Shown: piece by piece, positions 21,674 to 34,030 of the stretch | Layout: every line of letters starts with the position of its first letter | Position numbering within the stretch: position 1 is the stretch's first letter | NCBI GenBank assembly: GCA_036927565.1 | Contig: JAYESD010000011.1 | Location: forward strand, 156,966,592 to 157,030,591 | DNA from: Tuctoria greenei | Lineage: Eukaryota > Streptophyta > Magnoliopsida > Poales > Poaceae | DNA length: 64,000 nucleotides | Direction: 5' to 3' | The notes under the pieces: model-generated | The model's database searches: none | The model's input: only the letters and a program-made list of their open reading frames with translations | Told to the model about the DNA's origin: nothing | Translations under genes and position numbers: made by a program

Positions 21674-22960
21674 TTAAGTGTAGAACTTACAGAGGTGCTC
21701 GATGTTCCAAGGATTTGGGAGAGGTGTCCCATCCTCGGTAGCCAAGCGAACGCTTCCGGGACGGGATACTTTAATCACTCGGAAGGGCCCCTCCCAGCCG
21801 GGGGAGAGTTTGTTTAACCCTTCTCTAGATTGTATTCTCCGTATCACCAGATCGCCTTCCTCGAGCTATCGGTTGTGTACATGCCGCTGGTGATAACACC
21901 GTAGGGCTTGACGATATCGGGCATTCCGAACAGCTGCTTGGCACCTTCCCTCCTCAAGGAGGTCTAGGTCTTCACGCCGGAGCTGGTCCTGCGCGGCTTC
22001 GTCGAAGGTCCGGACCCGGAGTGAACCCAAGGTGATTCCCGGAGGAAGGATTGCTTCAGCTCCGTACACCAGGAAGAAGGGTGTCTCTCCGGTTGACCGG
22101 TTTGGAGATGTCCTGTTGGCCCATAGAGTGGGCGGAAGCTCTTCGATCCAGTTGGCTCCATGTTTTTTCAAGCACTCATAAGTGCGCGTTTTAAGTCCTT
22201 TAAGGATTTCAGCATTTGCTCTCTCGGCTTGGTCATTGCTGGCTGGATGAGCTACCGAGGCGTAGCAAACTTGTATGCCGAGGTCTTCGCAATATCCTTG
22301 GAATGCGGAGCTTATGAATTGGGTCCCATTATCAGTGATGATTTTGTTTGGGACTCCAAATCTGCATACAATGGACTGCAGAAAGTTGATAGCAGATTGC
22401 TTGTTGATTGTCACAACTGGAGTTGCTTCTGGCCACTTGGTGAACTTGTCAATGGCGACGTACAGGAACTTGTAACCTCCGACGGCTCTTGGGAAAGGTC
22501 CCAAGATGTCCATCCCCCACACAGCGAAGGGCCATGTAGGAGGTATCATTTGTAAAGGTTGAGCCGAAGTGTGAATTTGCTTTGCATGAAATTGACATGC
22601 TTTGCATTTTTTCACCAGCTCAGTTGCATCCTGGAGTGTTGTAGGACAGTAAAAGCCATGCCGAAAGGCTTTACCAACTAGCGTGCGGGAAGACGCGTGG
22701 TTTCCACACTCGCCTCCATGGATTTCTGCGAGGAGCTCGCAGCCTTCTTCCCTTGTGATGCACCGCATTAGGATGCCGTTGGCACCACGCCGGTAGAGAT
22801 CCCCTTCTACCAGCATGTATCTTTTAGCCAATCTGACTACCCCGTCAGCAGACACATCGTCGTCAGGAAGGATGTTGTCTTTCAAGTAGTTCTGGATCCC
22901 CGAGATTCATGCATCGGAACTAACTTGAGCATTTGAGTCTTGCGTGCTGGGTAGCTCGGA
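21674..22960 (-). pseudogene. Integrase region of Tat-lineage pol
   Basis: The main frame (22885-21866) encodes integrase. It has a zinc finger (HGGECGNHASS and CKACQ), Asp in GMDILGPFPRA, Asp in IITDNGTQF and Glu in NDQAERANAEILKG. An in-frame TAG at 21866-21868 cuts the C-terminus. Beyond it the frame continues with LVIRRIQSREGLNKLSPGWE and ends at TAA 21674-21676, so that stop is a lesion. There is no chromodomain, as expected for non-chromovirus Tat elements. Confidence 0.88.
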
Positions 22961-23052
22961 GCTTCCGGCAGCACCTACGACCCTTGATGGCTGCCATGGT
23001 AACAGGGCCATCGGGACCGTCAGCTTCAGGATGCTGATCTCGCCCCCTTCGC

Positions 23053-25214
23053 TCAGTTCGGCAGGCTGAGTTGTGGGTTTTGACAACCTCCGGACAAAGA
23101 TTCCGTCTGGAGCCGGAGCTCCGGTTGACGCTTTGGTCGAGAGTTCGTCGGCTTCACATTGTGGGCACGCTGAACATGGTGGAGATCTAGGACTTCAAAG
23201 TCCTTCTGAAGCCTCTGGACTTCAAGGAGGTAAGCAGCTAACTGGAGATTATTGCAGGAGCATTCACCCTTCACCTGCTTAATGATGAGTTGTGAATCTC
23301 CCTTGACCAGCAATTGCTTGACACCATATGACAGTGCCACCTTTAGTCCGTAGATGAGTGCTTCATACTCTGCCATGTTGTTGGTTGCCTTGAAGTCAAG
23401 GTGTACCATGTATTTCACCTTCTCCCCAGTCGGTGCAAGGAGAAGGATTCCAGGTCCGGCCCCCTGCTTCTGCATGGAGCCGTTGAAGTAGAGGGTCCAG
23501 TGAGGCTCGGTGAAGGTTGAAGCTTGATGCTCCGTCTTCTGCTCACTAGGGCCCCAGGGTTTGATGGAGAGGGAGTCCATTCCGCCACATAATCTGCCAA
23601 TGCTTGACTCTTGATTGCTTGTCTTGAAATAAATTCAAGATCAAATTCAGCCAATTCCGCTGCCCACTTTGCAATATTCCCAGTTGAATTGGGATTATGC
23701 AAAATTGCTCGAAGTGGGTAAGAGGTCACCACCGAGACTTTGTGAGCTTGGAAGTAATGGCGAAGCTTCCTGGAGGCAATAAGAACTGCATAGAGCAGCT
23801 TATGCACCTCTAGGTATCGAGTCTTGGCATCATGTAGTACTTCACTGATGAAGTACACTGGGCGCTGAATGGTCCGGACCCTCCCGGAGGGGTCCGGAGC
23901 TTCCTCTTCACTGATCCGGATCCTCTCGGAGGAGTCCGGATTTTCTTCATGGACCTCCGAGTTCTGGATGGAGGAACCCGAAGCTTCTTCAAAAATGACC
24001 TGGACCCTACCAGAGGGGTCTAGGTCTCCTGAATCGACTTCTTGTGGGTTCGAATCTGGGAGCTGGGACCCAGACTCGCTTTCACGAACCTCCGGACCCT
24101 CCCGAAGGGGTCTGGATTCCTGAGTATGGGATAGTTCTGGTCTCTCCGCAACCAGAACCATACTGACGACTTCGTCAGTAGCTGAAATATAAAGCAATAA
24201 AGGCTCACCAGGGTTCGGAGCTACCAGAATTGGTAGGGTGGTGAGGAACTGTTTCAGCTCCTGGAATGCCTTTTCTACCTCTTCGGACCATTGGAATGGT
24301 CCGGACTTCCTCAATAACTTGAAGAAGGGAAGTGCCCGTTCCGCCAGTCTTGAGATGAACCGGCTGAGGGCTGCTAGACATCCAGTTAATTTTTGGACGT
24401 CCTTGATATGGGTTGGTGGCCGCATGTCTTCAATGGCCTTAATCTTCGCCGGATTAGCTTCTATGCCCCGGTGACTTACCAGGAAACCAAGAAGTTTTCC
24501 GGGGCTAACCCCAAAGACACACTTGTCTGGGTTTAGCTTCGTGCGGGTGGCCCGCTACTTGTCGAAGACAGCCTGCAAGGTGTCAAGGAGTGACTCCTTG
24601 TTCCTGACCTTGACCACGATGTCATCGACGTACACTTCCACTATGTCTCTAATAAGTTCTTCAAAAGTTTTGTACATAGATCGTACAAAAGTTGAAGCTG
24701 CATTCTTGAGACCAAAGGGCATGGCTGTATAACAATACAATCCATCTACTGTGATGAATGAAGTATGCTCTTCATCTTCCCTAGACATCCTGATTTGATG
24801 ATATCCGGAATATGCATCTAGGAAACACAATAATTCACACCCGGAGGTGGAATCCACTATCTCATCTATTCTAGGTAGTGGGAATGGATCTTTTGGACAT
24901 GCCTTATTTAGTGTGGTGTAGTCGATGCACATCCGAAGCTTCCCGCCGACCTTAGGCAGAACGACTGGGTTCGCCAGCCATTTTGGATGGAAGACTTCTC
25001 GGATGAATCCGGCTTCGAGCAACTTCTTCACTTCTTGTCGGATGAAGTCCTGTCGCTCTACGGATTGCTTCCGAGGCTTCTGATGCACAGGCCGGGCATC
25101 GGGGTAAATCTTCAGATTGTGCTCAATCACTTCCCTGGGGATCCCAGGCATTTGTGACGGTTGCCAAGCAAACACGTCGACGTTAGCCCGGAGGAAAGTG
25201 ATGAGCGCGAGTTC
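23053..25214 (-). pseudogene. Reverse transcriptase and RNase H region of Tat-lineage pol
   Basis: Reverse transcriptase is at 25175-24558 with LRMCIDYTTLNKACPKD and the active site VEVYVDDIVVK. TAG at 24555-24557 interrupts it, then the same frame runs on to 23415. The connection and first RNase H domain include LVAPNPGEPLLLYI and RPVYFISEVLHDAKTRY, with an unusual repeat-rich insert between them (23870-24125). A frameshift near 23575 leads to a second RNase H domain (WTLYFNGSM, NNMAEYEALIYGL). A further shift near 23150 ends it. Two RNase H-like domains in series are a known trait of Tat elements. Confidence 0.86.
23870..24125. repeat. Degenerate minisatellite inside the pol linker of the Tat-lineage element
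   Basis: Five or so units built on GGACCCTCCCGGAGGGGTCCGG-like sequence encode acidic repeats on the minus strand (DPSGRVRT, DSSERIRISEEEAP, DLDPSGRVQVIFEEASG). They add about 90 residues between LVAE and the RPVYFISEVL motif, which usually lie close together. Confidence 0.75.
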
Positions 25215-27633
25215 CTATTTGTCGTTCAATCCTCCCGATATACGGGTGGTTTGAGCGGCATCGGAACCAATTTGGACGACTTTGACGGGGATGTCGGTGT
25301 CGCCGCTTGGCTGCACTCGAGGTGCAGAAGTCGAGCCTCGTTGACGAATGCTCGGGGGTTTTGGAGCTTGTTCCTGCCTGGAGTCCTCCTCTTGCGCCGT
25401 GGTGAGCGCATGGAGCTCTTCCAGTGCAGTTACTCTAGCGGTGCGATCTCCGCGGATCCGGAGAATGCCTACTGGCGTTGGCATCTTCAACACCAGATAG
25501 CCATAATGAGCAGCCGCCATGAATTTGTACATGGAAGGTCTACCCAAGATGGCATTGAAGGGTAAGTTGATCTGAGCGACGTCGAAGACCAACTTCTCGG
25601 TGCGGTACTTCTCCCGTGTCCCGAAGGTAACAGGAAGAGTAATAGCTCCCAGTGGGGTGATGACCCCCGGACCTACTCCGGAGAAAGGTCGAGAGGGGTG
25701 GAGATCCGAAGGTCGGAGCTGAAGCTTAGTGAAAGCTTCGAAGCTGATGAGGTTAAGCCCCGAACCTCCGTCTACCATGACGTGGTGGAGCTGGATGTTA
25801 TTGATGGTAGGCGATACCATCAAGGGTAACTGTCCTGCTCCAACCATGCTCCGGGGACAATCCGAAGCATCAAAAGTGATGGCTGTGTCCATCCACTTTC
25901 GGTGAGGTTCCGGCCTAACTGTAGGGGCTACAACGGCCATATCCCGACGCATAGTCTTGATGACGCGACGGGAGGTGATATCCCATGATCCACCAAAAAT
26001 GGTGTTCATGGTCTTCTGACGCTCATTGTCAGAGATGTCAGAATCATCGTCGACGGAGGTGTAGACGGCCTTCAGGACCTTTTTGGGATCCTGGAACCCT
26101 AACTCCTCTTCAGTCGGAGCTTCGTCAACTTTTTGCTTTCCTTCCCTCTGTCAGAAAGGAGATTCTTCCCGGCGCTTGCTGTAGCGCTCGGCAAGGTTTT
26201 GGACCTCTCGGCAGTCTTCCAAACTGTGGTTGCCCGTCTTGTGAATGGGACACCACACTTTGGGTTTGCCACCGTCTTCAGAAGACAGTCGAGGTCGCTT
26301 CTCGGGGCGTGGCCCCCGGCCACCCGGAGCTGCAGCAGCTGCAACGTTGAATGTGTCGGCCGACGGCTTCTTCTTGCCGTTGGTCTTCTTTTTTCTTCTT
26401 GCCACTCCCGGAGGTAGCGGCTTCTTCTTTGGAGGGTTTCTTGTGACCCTCCGAGGTTGGTTTGGAGTGCATCTCACGGCCCTCTGCAGCTCGGGCACAT
26501 TTGTCAGCCAAGCTGAAGAGTTCCGTGACACTGGTGATCTCCTTGATCGCCAGTTTCTCCAACATCTTCTTGTCCCGTACGCCCTGTCTGAATGCCACAA
26601 TGACAAAGGCGCTAGAGATAGAAGGGATAGTGTTTCGTACCTGAGAGAACCTCTGGATGAATGACCGCAAGGATTCTCCCCCTTTTTGCACGACCACAAA
26701 AAGATCCAGTTCAGTGCCAGGTCGGGTGTATGAACTCCCGAAGTTGGCAGTGAACTGATGGCACAGCTCCTCCCAACTGTTGATAGAGTCTGGTGGAAGG
26801 CTCATAAACCAGGACCTGGCAGTCCCAGTTAAGGCCACTCGAAAGTAATTGGCCATCACGGCCTCATTTTCTCTGGCTGCCAAGATTGCAGTGGAGTATG
26901 TCTGAAGAAATTCGGCGGGATTGACAGTCCCGTCGAATTTTTCCGGCAGGTGAGGCCAGAACTTCTGTGGCCATCTAACCATGCGCAGATGCATGGCCAA
27001 AGCTGAACAGCCTCCTCCTACTCCTTCAGGAGTAGAAAGGTCCTGAGCTTCCAGTCTTTCACGGGCACGCTCAATATGGACTCGGCCGTCCTGCTGGCGG
27101 TATCGGCGATCAAGCTCCGCCCGAAGGTCGTGAGTCGAAAGCCTGGATACCGTGTGAGTGCGTCGAGCCCCGGAGGGCAACGACGTCACTTGTTGTGACG
27201 CAGCACGTCTCCTGCTATTAGAGACATGCGGACCAAGTCTTCCAGACAAAGTCCACCGCTGCGACGGGGCTCTTCCTGAAGGAGGAGGACCCTGGTTGCT
27301 GAGGCGTTCGACTGCTGCTGCAACCAAATGCTCCACATCGGCCCTCCACTGTTCCAGTGCATCCCGAGATGCATCCGGAGGTGGTGGGCGTTGGATAAGA
27401 GCACGCGCTGCATGAAGCGCGTGTTCCGGATTGTCATGATTTGCCGACGCAGTGATTGACGCCGGTGCACCATCACGCTGCCCAGCACGATTTGCTGGAG
27501 GAGACGGTGGTGGTGGGAGTGTGACTCCTGCTGGTGCTGAGGCTCCTGCTGGTGGCTACCTGTTGGAGGGATTGCCCCCAACAGCCTGAGCGGCAGGTTG
27601 GCTGTTAGATGATCCAGCAGCAGAGTTCACCAT
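25215..27633 (-). pseudogene. Gag and protease region of the Tat-lineage element
   Basis: Gag starts at ATG 27633. An in-frame TAG at 27556-27558 is followed by open frame with the retrotransposon gag core (PEKFDGTVNPAEFLQTY, RSWFMSLPPDSINSWEELC). A frameshift near 26385-26400, in a T/C-rich run, moves to the frame holding a zinc knuckle-like WCPIHKTGNHSLEDC. TGA at 26151-26153 is another in-frame stop. Protease follows with VMVDGGSGLNLIS and NAILGRPSMYKF. TAG at 25215-25217 separates it from reverse transcriptase in the same frame. So gag-protease is recognisable but broken. Confidence 0.86.
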
Positions 27634-27650
27634 TCTCAAAATCTCAGGCG

Positions 27651-27670
27651 CCCGTACCTGGCGCGCCAAC
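27651..27670 (-). other. Primer binding site of the Tat-lineage element
   Basis: On the minus strand GTTGGCGCGCCAGGTACGGG begins immediately inside the 5' LTR, the expected place. I do not assign the tRNA with confidence. Confidence 0.7.
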
Positions 27671-28508
27671 TATCGGTGGTTTGGAACCGGCAGATCTCCT
27701 TACACTACTAAAGTGATAGGGGAGTTTGATGTTCGGTGTGGGCGCGCGGAGATTCAAGAAGGTGAATAAGGATTGACACAGAAGACACAAGAATTTACGT
27801 GGTTCGGGCCGCCTGAGCGTAATACCCTACTCCACGGGTGTGTTGGTGTTGTATTAGCAGTATGAGCTTGTGATGAGTGTATGAGGCGCGTGTGTCCCCC
27901 CCATGTGTATCGTTGGCCTGTCCTTTTATAGTACAAGGGCAGGCCGTTACAGGTTAGCCTGGCCCGACATGTGGCCCCGACGGTTACTAGTATTGATACA
28001 CGTTTAATTTCTCTTAATGACCCTGTAACGGGCTTTGACAGCACGGTTACTGGTGTTAAGATCGCCCGTTTAAGTGTCATTAATATGGCATTAATGACAC
28101 TTAATTGGGTCTTGAAGTCCTTGGTTCTCCTTTGAAGATCCGGAGCCGTCACGGGGTCTTCCGGAGGATAGAAGCTGAAGATCCAATGATCGGACACGTG
28201 GCAGCTTTGGAGCTTGCTGTGGGAAACAGGAAGCTCCGGGACTACCCGACACGTGTCAGGTCCGGAGCTTCTCTCGGTCAGGGGCTAAGTCCGGGGGTGC
28301 CGTTTCGGTACATGGTACGGAGCTTCCCCCTTGTGAGCGGTAGCTCCGGTTTGATAGTACACGTGGCGACCCAGGGATTAACCATGTTGGAGAAGCGGGT
28401 CCGGTTATGTCTGACATGTGGGCCTTCGAGGATCTTCAAACCAAGTAGATGATTTTCCTTTGAGATCTTTATAACCTCAAGGGGTGTACGGTTTCTAGGA
28501 TACCGACA
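27671..28508 (-). repeat. 5' LTR of the Tat-lineage element
   Basis: Direct repeat of 15552-16388. A minus-strand TATA box (TATAAAAGGA, 27921-27930) is a plausible promoter for gag-pol. The outer end has kept CCGACA, while the inner end reads TATCGG instead of TGTCGG. Confidence 0.92.
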
Positions 28509-28613
28509 GTAGTATTTTACAAAGTAAATAAACAGTTCTTGTATGAAAATGAATAAACTGTTCATAGACTTGTTTTGGTAGTTTCAATGACATCACATCA
28601 GGATCAGGGTTAC

Positions 28614-28695
28614 CTTTTCCAACAGAACCATCTTTGGAGGCCTGATGGACACCACTGTTTACAATATCCCCTTTTTCAATTGCCTTTAAAAGAGT
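28614..28695 (-). pseudogene. GYF gene, exon 4
   Basis: 82-bp exon encoding LLKAIEKGDIVNSGVHQASK, the conserved ALKAIDKGDIV block of plant GYF proteins. The acceptor is TTTGCAG and the donor is GTAACC. Phases fit exon 3 (phase 0) and exon 5 (one base left over). Confidence 0.88.
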
Positions 28696-28783
28696 CTGCA
28701 AATGCAATTCAATTGTGAGATATGGACATTGTAGTTGAATGAAATTAAGATCCTTTTATTCGACAAAATTATAGCATAGTTAC

Positions 28784-29370
28784 CGCTTCTTCAGCAACAG
28801 GAGCAGATAGTGCTAACGGTTCAGAGGCCTCTTCTTGCATGAATACAGAGAATTCCTCAAAGCCAACAACAGGAATCTTAAAGCTAGTAAGATCACAAGC
28901 TCTGTATACTTCAAGTAATTTTATACTACTATATCTGAATGCAGAGCGATTTCTAATGTACCACCAGGTCTGTCAGAAAGGAGACCAAGATGGAATGGCC
29001 GTGAATATCCACTACTGACTGCACCTGTACCAGATGTAAACTTTACACGAGAACTCTGAAGATTTGAAATCTCGTTTTCTGTCTTTCCTCTACCATACCC
29101 ATAAGTAGCAGATGATTTCTGTGGAGTCTGAGAGGGATAATGAGACGTATCTCCCCTCCCGCGGCCAACAGGGTAACTAGATTTCCATGAACAAGACATA
29201 TTGCCATCCCTTTCAGTATCCTTTTCATAAGTGTTTCCATCCTTTCCATGTGGTGCATAGTGAGAATAACTTTTTTCACGGGAAGCATCACCCTCTTTGC
29301 CTGAATCTCCCCACCTGCCACGCCAATTTTCAGACTCCTTGTCATTGGAAACCCTACGTGTACTCCACTT
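28784..29370 (-). pseudogene. GYF gene, exon 3 distal part with eIF4E-binding motif and a frameshift
   Basis: It continues exon 3 on the far side of the copia insertion: TRRVSNDKESENWRGRWGDS, then a Gly/Arg/Ser region and FHLGLLSDRPGG. Next, in a different frame, comes FRYSSIKLLEVYRACDLTSF. YSSIKLL fits the eIF4E-binding consensus YxxxxL plus hydrophobic. The two frames meet at about 28951-28960, where one base appears lost; read straight through, translation stops at 28921-28923. Donor GTAACT begins at 28783. Confidence 0.85.
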
Positions 29371-29499
29371 TGTTATGAATAGGGCTTGTATTATTTAGGA
29401 GACCGTAGGTCTTTATAAATAGATGTACAGGGATGATCAATAAACATAAAAGCCCTTATGCAAAAGGGAAATAGAAAACACACCCCTACACCTCTAACA
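29371..29499 (-). repeat. 3' LTR of the copia element
   Basis: 129 bp, direct repeat of 34563-34691. On the minus strand it is preceded by a polypurine tract. Confidence 0.93.
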
Positions 29500-29515
29500 C
29501 CCCCCCTCAAACTCA
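29500..29515 (-). other. Polypurine tract of the copia element
   Basis: Minus-strand GAGTTTGAGGGGGGG abuts the 3' LTR, a typical copia polypurine tract. Confidence 0.85.
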
Positions 29516-29517
29516 AG

Positions 29518-32500
29518 GTGTGTCACGAACACTGAGTTTGGAGAGATAAAAACAATGTTGAGCTCTGGTCTGTGCCTTCGTGAAGAAATCTGCTAGCTGA
29601 AGCTCTGAAGGCACATACTGAAGATCAACAACACCATCATGTACCTGCGCTCGTGTATAAAAAGCATCAACACCAATATGCTTGGTAAGCTCATGCTTGA
29701 CCGGATCACGAGCAATGCTGATAGCACCTGTACTCTCAGATAAAAGGGGGTCGGCATACCAACAGAAACACCAAAGTCCTCAAGCAACCATCGTAACCAA
29801 GTCACCTCTGCACTCACAAGAGCCATAGCACGCAACTCAGCCTCTGCACTCGAACGAGAAACTGCTACCTGTTTCTTAGTCTTCCAAGCAATGAGGGAAC
29901 CACCAAGAAAAACACAATAGGCAGAAAGTGATCGACGATCAGAGGGATCACTAGCCCAAGTAGCATCAGAATATGCTTTGAGCTGTAGAGAGCTAGAGCG
30001 TGAGAAGAACAGGCGTCTAGAGATAGTCCTACGAAGATAACGCAAGACACGGAGCAAGTGACTGTAGTGAACCTGGGTGGGAGCAGAGACAAACTGACTC
30101 AGAATGTGAACAGAGTACGAGATATCAGGACGAGTGACACCAAGGTACACGAGACTCCCTACAATATGATGATAACGAGTAGGATCATCAAGAGGCTCAC
30201 CATCAGTGGCCCGAAGATGGACATTGAGTTCCATGGGAGTCTCTACAGTCCTGTGATCAGTAAGAGAAGCCCGATCAAGAAGATCCTGAATGTAATTTTC
30301 TTGAGACAGATAAATTCCCTCAGAAGAGGAAGCAACCTCAATCCCAAGAAAATAACGAAGAGGACCAAGATCGGACATAAGAAACTGCTCACTGAGACGG
30401 GCCTTCACAAAGGCTATGTACTCTGAATCATCTCCGGTGATGATCATGTCATCAACATAGAGAAGAAGAAGAGTGCGGCCACGTGATGAAGTATGCACAA
30501 AAAGCGCTGGATCATGAGCACTGGCAGAGAAACCAGCAGCAGTAACCACAGACGCAAAGCGCTGAAACCAAGCACGAGGAGCCTGCTTAAGGCCATAAAG
30601 AGAACGCCGAAGGCGACAAACCATACCCTCAGGAACAGAATACCCAGGTGGTGGCTGCATATAAACCTCCTCATGCAGCTCTCCATTAAGAAAAGCATTC
30701 TTTACATCAAGCTGAGAGATGGACCAATCACGAACAGAGGCAACAACAAGCAGAGTACGAACTGTGGTCATGTGAGCGATAGGAGCAAAGGTCTCATCAT
30801 AGTCACGACCATGTTCCTGCTGGAAGCCACGAGCAACTAATCGAGCCTTATATCGCTCAAGTGAACCATCTGAGCGGGTCTTAACCTTATAAACCCACTT
30901 ACAGGTGATGGGCCGAACACGGGGGGGACAGGGCACAAGTTCCCACGTGTCGGTGCGCTCGAGAGCAGCAATCTCCTCAGCCATCGCATGCTGCCATTCC
31001 TGATGAGGAATAGCATCACGATACATAGTCGGCTCAGGAAGAGCAGTAGCAGCAAAGCTAGAAGGAGAATACCGATCAGGAGGCTGGCGAGAACGATGAC
31101 CTCGTTCAAGGGGTTGCTCAGGAGAAGAATCATCAGAAGGAGATGATTCCTCTAAAGGAGAAGGCGTATCCGAAGAGTCGGACTGAGCTGGAGAAGCTGA
31201 GACATCAGATGACTCAACAGGAGTAGACGGCTCATCAGAAGAAGATGGCACATCTGTAGGAGGCACAACTCGTCGAGTATAGACTTGCGTCACCGGAGCC
31301 TTCAAAGCATAATCAGGAACCATCGAAGAAGGTTCCGAAGAAGAGGAGGTCATGGATGGAGGTACTGAGTGTGAGGGAGAAACACTCACAACTGGAGCAT
31401 CAAGAAGAAAAAGGAACGAAATAGGATCAATCACCGATACAGAAGAAGTATCAGAAGATGGTCGGGGATAGAAAGGACGTGTCTCATCAAAAACAACATC
31501 CCGTGAAATTCTCATCCGTCGACCAACCGGATCCCAACAACGATATCCCTTATGCTCCGAGCTGTAGCCTAAGAAAACACACTCAACAGACTGAGCAGTC
31601 AACTTAGTGCGCTCACGTGGTGCAAGCAACACGTAGCACACACAGCCAAAGAGACGAAGACTGGTATAATCAGACATCTTGCCTGTAAGGCGCTCAAAGG
31701 GAATTCCACTTTTAAGGGTAGACAATGGCTGAATATTTATTAAGAAAGTGGCCGTAGAAACAGCTTCAGCCCAAAAATGAGGTGGAACAGAAGAGGCAAT
31801 CAGAAGAGTGTGAGCTGTCTCAAGGATATGTCGAGCTTGCGCTCTGCAACGCCATTCTGAGCATGAGCACCTGGACAAGAGAATTGTGCAAGTGTTCCTT
31901 TCTCAGAAAGAAAATGGCGAAGAGCATCAGATATATACTCACCAGCAGAGTCAGCTCGAAAAATACGAATAGATGTGTCAAACTGAGTACGGACCATAGT
32001 CGAGAATGATTTATAGATAGATAACGCCTCACTGCGATGCTTCATAAAGTAGATCCATGTATGACGAGAAAAATCATCTATAAAAATGATATAATACCGA
32101 TGTCCTCCTTTTGAAGCAAAAGGAGCAGGGCCCCATACATCAGAGTGGACAAGATCAAAAGGACGCTTAGACACTGACTCGCTAGAAGGATAAGGAAGCT
32201 GAATCTGCTTCCCTAGCCGACAACCCTGACAATGAGCTAAAGACTCAGAACTAGAAACCGATCCTAAAACACCGCGACGGACTAGAATGGAGAGGCGAGA
32301 GCCACAAAGATGACCCAAACGGTGGTGCCACTGAGCAAACGTCGAAGTGGACGAAGCAGCAAGAGTGGAGTCGACTGAACTGGCAGGCGCAGCGGAAGGA
32401 AGACGAAGCCAGTCAAGCTCCCAAAGACGCTGTGAGTCACGACGACGAGGGCCAGTACCAAGCAGACGACTCGTGTGACGATCCTGAACATAGCAACAAT

Positions 32501-33893
32501 CATGATCAAGAATCACTCGACAATTATTATCAGTGAGTTGACCAGCAGATATAAGTTGCATTGTAAGTCCAGGAACAAAAGAAACAGCAGGAACAGCAAA
32601 AGAGTTAGACAGAAGAGTGCCCTGTCCAATAACCGAAAGAGGAGAACCATCGGCAGTATGAACAATAGAAGGACGGTACGAAGAACTCAAGGAAGACAAA
32701 CTCGTGTGATAAGGAGTCATATGGAACGAAGCACCAGAGTCAAGAATCCATGGATAATTACCTGGAGCAGAAGTAGAAGGTGGTCCCTTAGTGGAAGATG
32801 AAGAAGAAACAGCAGTACTCGAAGGCGCAGAGGACTGAGCCACAGAACCAGCAGCTCCCGATGGTGCAGAAGTAGCAAGGCGACGAAGAAGCATGAGTAT
32901 CTGAGCATCCGTAGGAGCAGAACTCACCTGAGATCCTTCAGTACTAGCACCATCAGTACCCTGTGAAGACCGACGATCCTGAGCCTTCCTCTTTTTGAAA
33001 CAAGACGTCTCCTCATGACCATCTTTACCACAGTAATTACAATGACGAGCACCATGCCCCCTTGGCGTAGAAGAAGAAGCCGAAGTCGTCACCGTCGACA
33101 GAGAGATAGTATGTACCGGTGTCAAAGAGCGGGCTGCCAATACTGAAGTAACACGCAGCAACCCAGCAGCCTGAAGACGAGTCTCCTCATTACGAACACT
33201 CGTCAGAGCATCCATAAGAGAAACACATGGGTGACGAGCAAGCAGCTGAGCACGAAGTGGCTCAAACTCGGCACGAAGACGAGTCAGAAAGTCATAGGTG
33301 CGTCGAAGCTCAAGCGCAGCCTTCTGACTCTGACAAGACGAACATGTATCTGTCGACAACCGAGGACCAAGAGCATCAAGCTGACGCCAAATAGCAGACA
33401 TCTGACTGAAGAACTCCTCTACTGAAGCATCTCCCTGCTGCAACAACTGCTCCTGACGAATAGCAGCAAGGTAGGTAGATTGTCCAGTAGGCTCATAGCG
33501 AGAGCGAAGAAAAGCCCACATCTGATGTGCAAACTCAAACTCAACTATGCCTGCAGCAAGACGATCCTCCATACTGGCAGCAAGAATAGCAGCAGCCCGA
33601 GCATCATCATCTAGCCAGCTTTTGTATAAACTGACGTTAGACTGATACATAGAAAGGCGTACATCATAATCAGCTAACAGTTTCTTCTTGTCATCATCGG
33701 TAGCCTTATCTAGAATTACAGGCTCCGAAGGAACTGCAGGACAAGACGGGCATTGGAGATCGCCTGTAAGATACTCCCAGAGTCGCAGACCTCGCATATG
33801 CAGGCGCATACGAGGAACCCAGTCACGGTAATTAGTGCCATCGAAGAGCACCGGACACCGTACGACTGGAAGCCCGCCCGAAGAAGTCATCAT
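29518..33893 (-). pseudogene. Copia gag-pol polyprotein with frameshifts
   Basis: ATG 33893 (MMTSSGGLP) opens gag. A zinc knuckle (CNYCGKDGHEETSC, about 33020-33060), protease (WILDSGASFHM, about 32745) and integrase with HHRLGHL and HCQGCRLGKQ follow. The integrase core has Asp in HSDVWGP, Asp in FRADSAGEYIS and Glu in NGVAER. One base is missing near 31844, just after NGVAER. The frame starting from 31878 then carries reverse transcriptase (SLYGLKQAPRAW, LLYVDDMIITG) and RNase H (YSDATWASDPSDRRS). A second shift near 29745 moves the last 70 or so residues to another frame. The DSAGEY variant of the usual DSGGEY is odd. Not expected to be autonomous. Confidence 0.9.
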
Positions 33894-33954
33894 GATAAAG
33901 ATGACCGACGATAGCGAGAAAGCAAAAGAGAGAAAAGAGAAGAAAGAAAAGAAA

Positions 33955-34030
33955 AATAATAACAAGTTTTTTTTCTCTCTCTCTCTTTTTTTTCTTTTTT
34001 TTCTCTTTTTTTTCTCTCTTTTTTTTAGAT
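33955..34030. repeat. Poly(T)/(CT) low-complexity tract in the copia leader
   Basis: About 75 bases of T runs broken by CTCTCT, lying between the 5' LTR and gag. On the transcript strand it is a purine-rich A/GA tract. Confidence 0.8.

Larger units (their letters stand above)
15552..28508 (-). mobile_element. Ty3/gypsy LTR retrotransposon, Tat lineage, minus orientation, with antisense ORF
   Basis: The element is 12,957 bp with two LTRs of about 837 bp. Ends are TGTCGG/CCGACA (the 27671 end reads TATCGG). Gag-pol reads on the minus strand (27633 to 21674). A long plus-strand ORF lies between pol and the 3' LTR (15552-16388), the layout known for Tat-lineage elements such as Retand and Grande. 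The flanks read ACAGT (15547-15551) and GTAGT (28509-28513), an imperfect target duplication. The LTRs differ at roughly 28 positions by eye, so it is older than the Tekay-like insertion. Several stops and frameshifts in gag-pol make it non-autonomous now. Confidence 0.92.
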
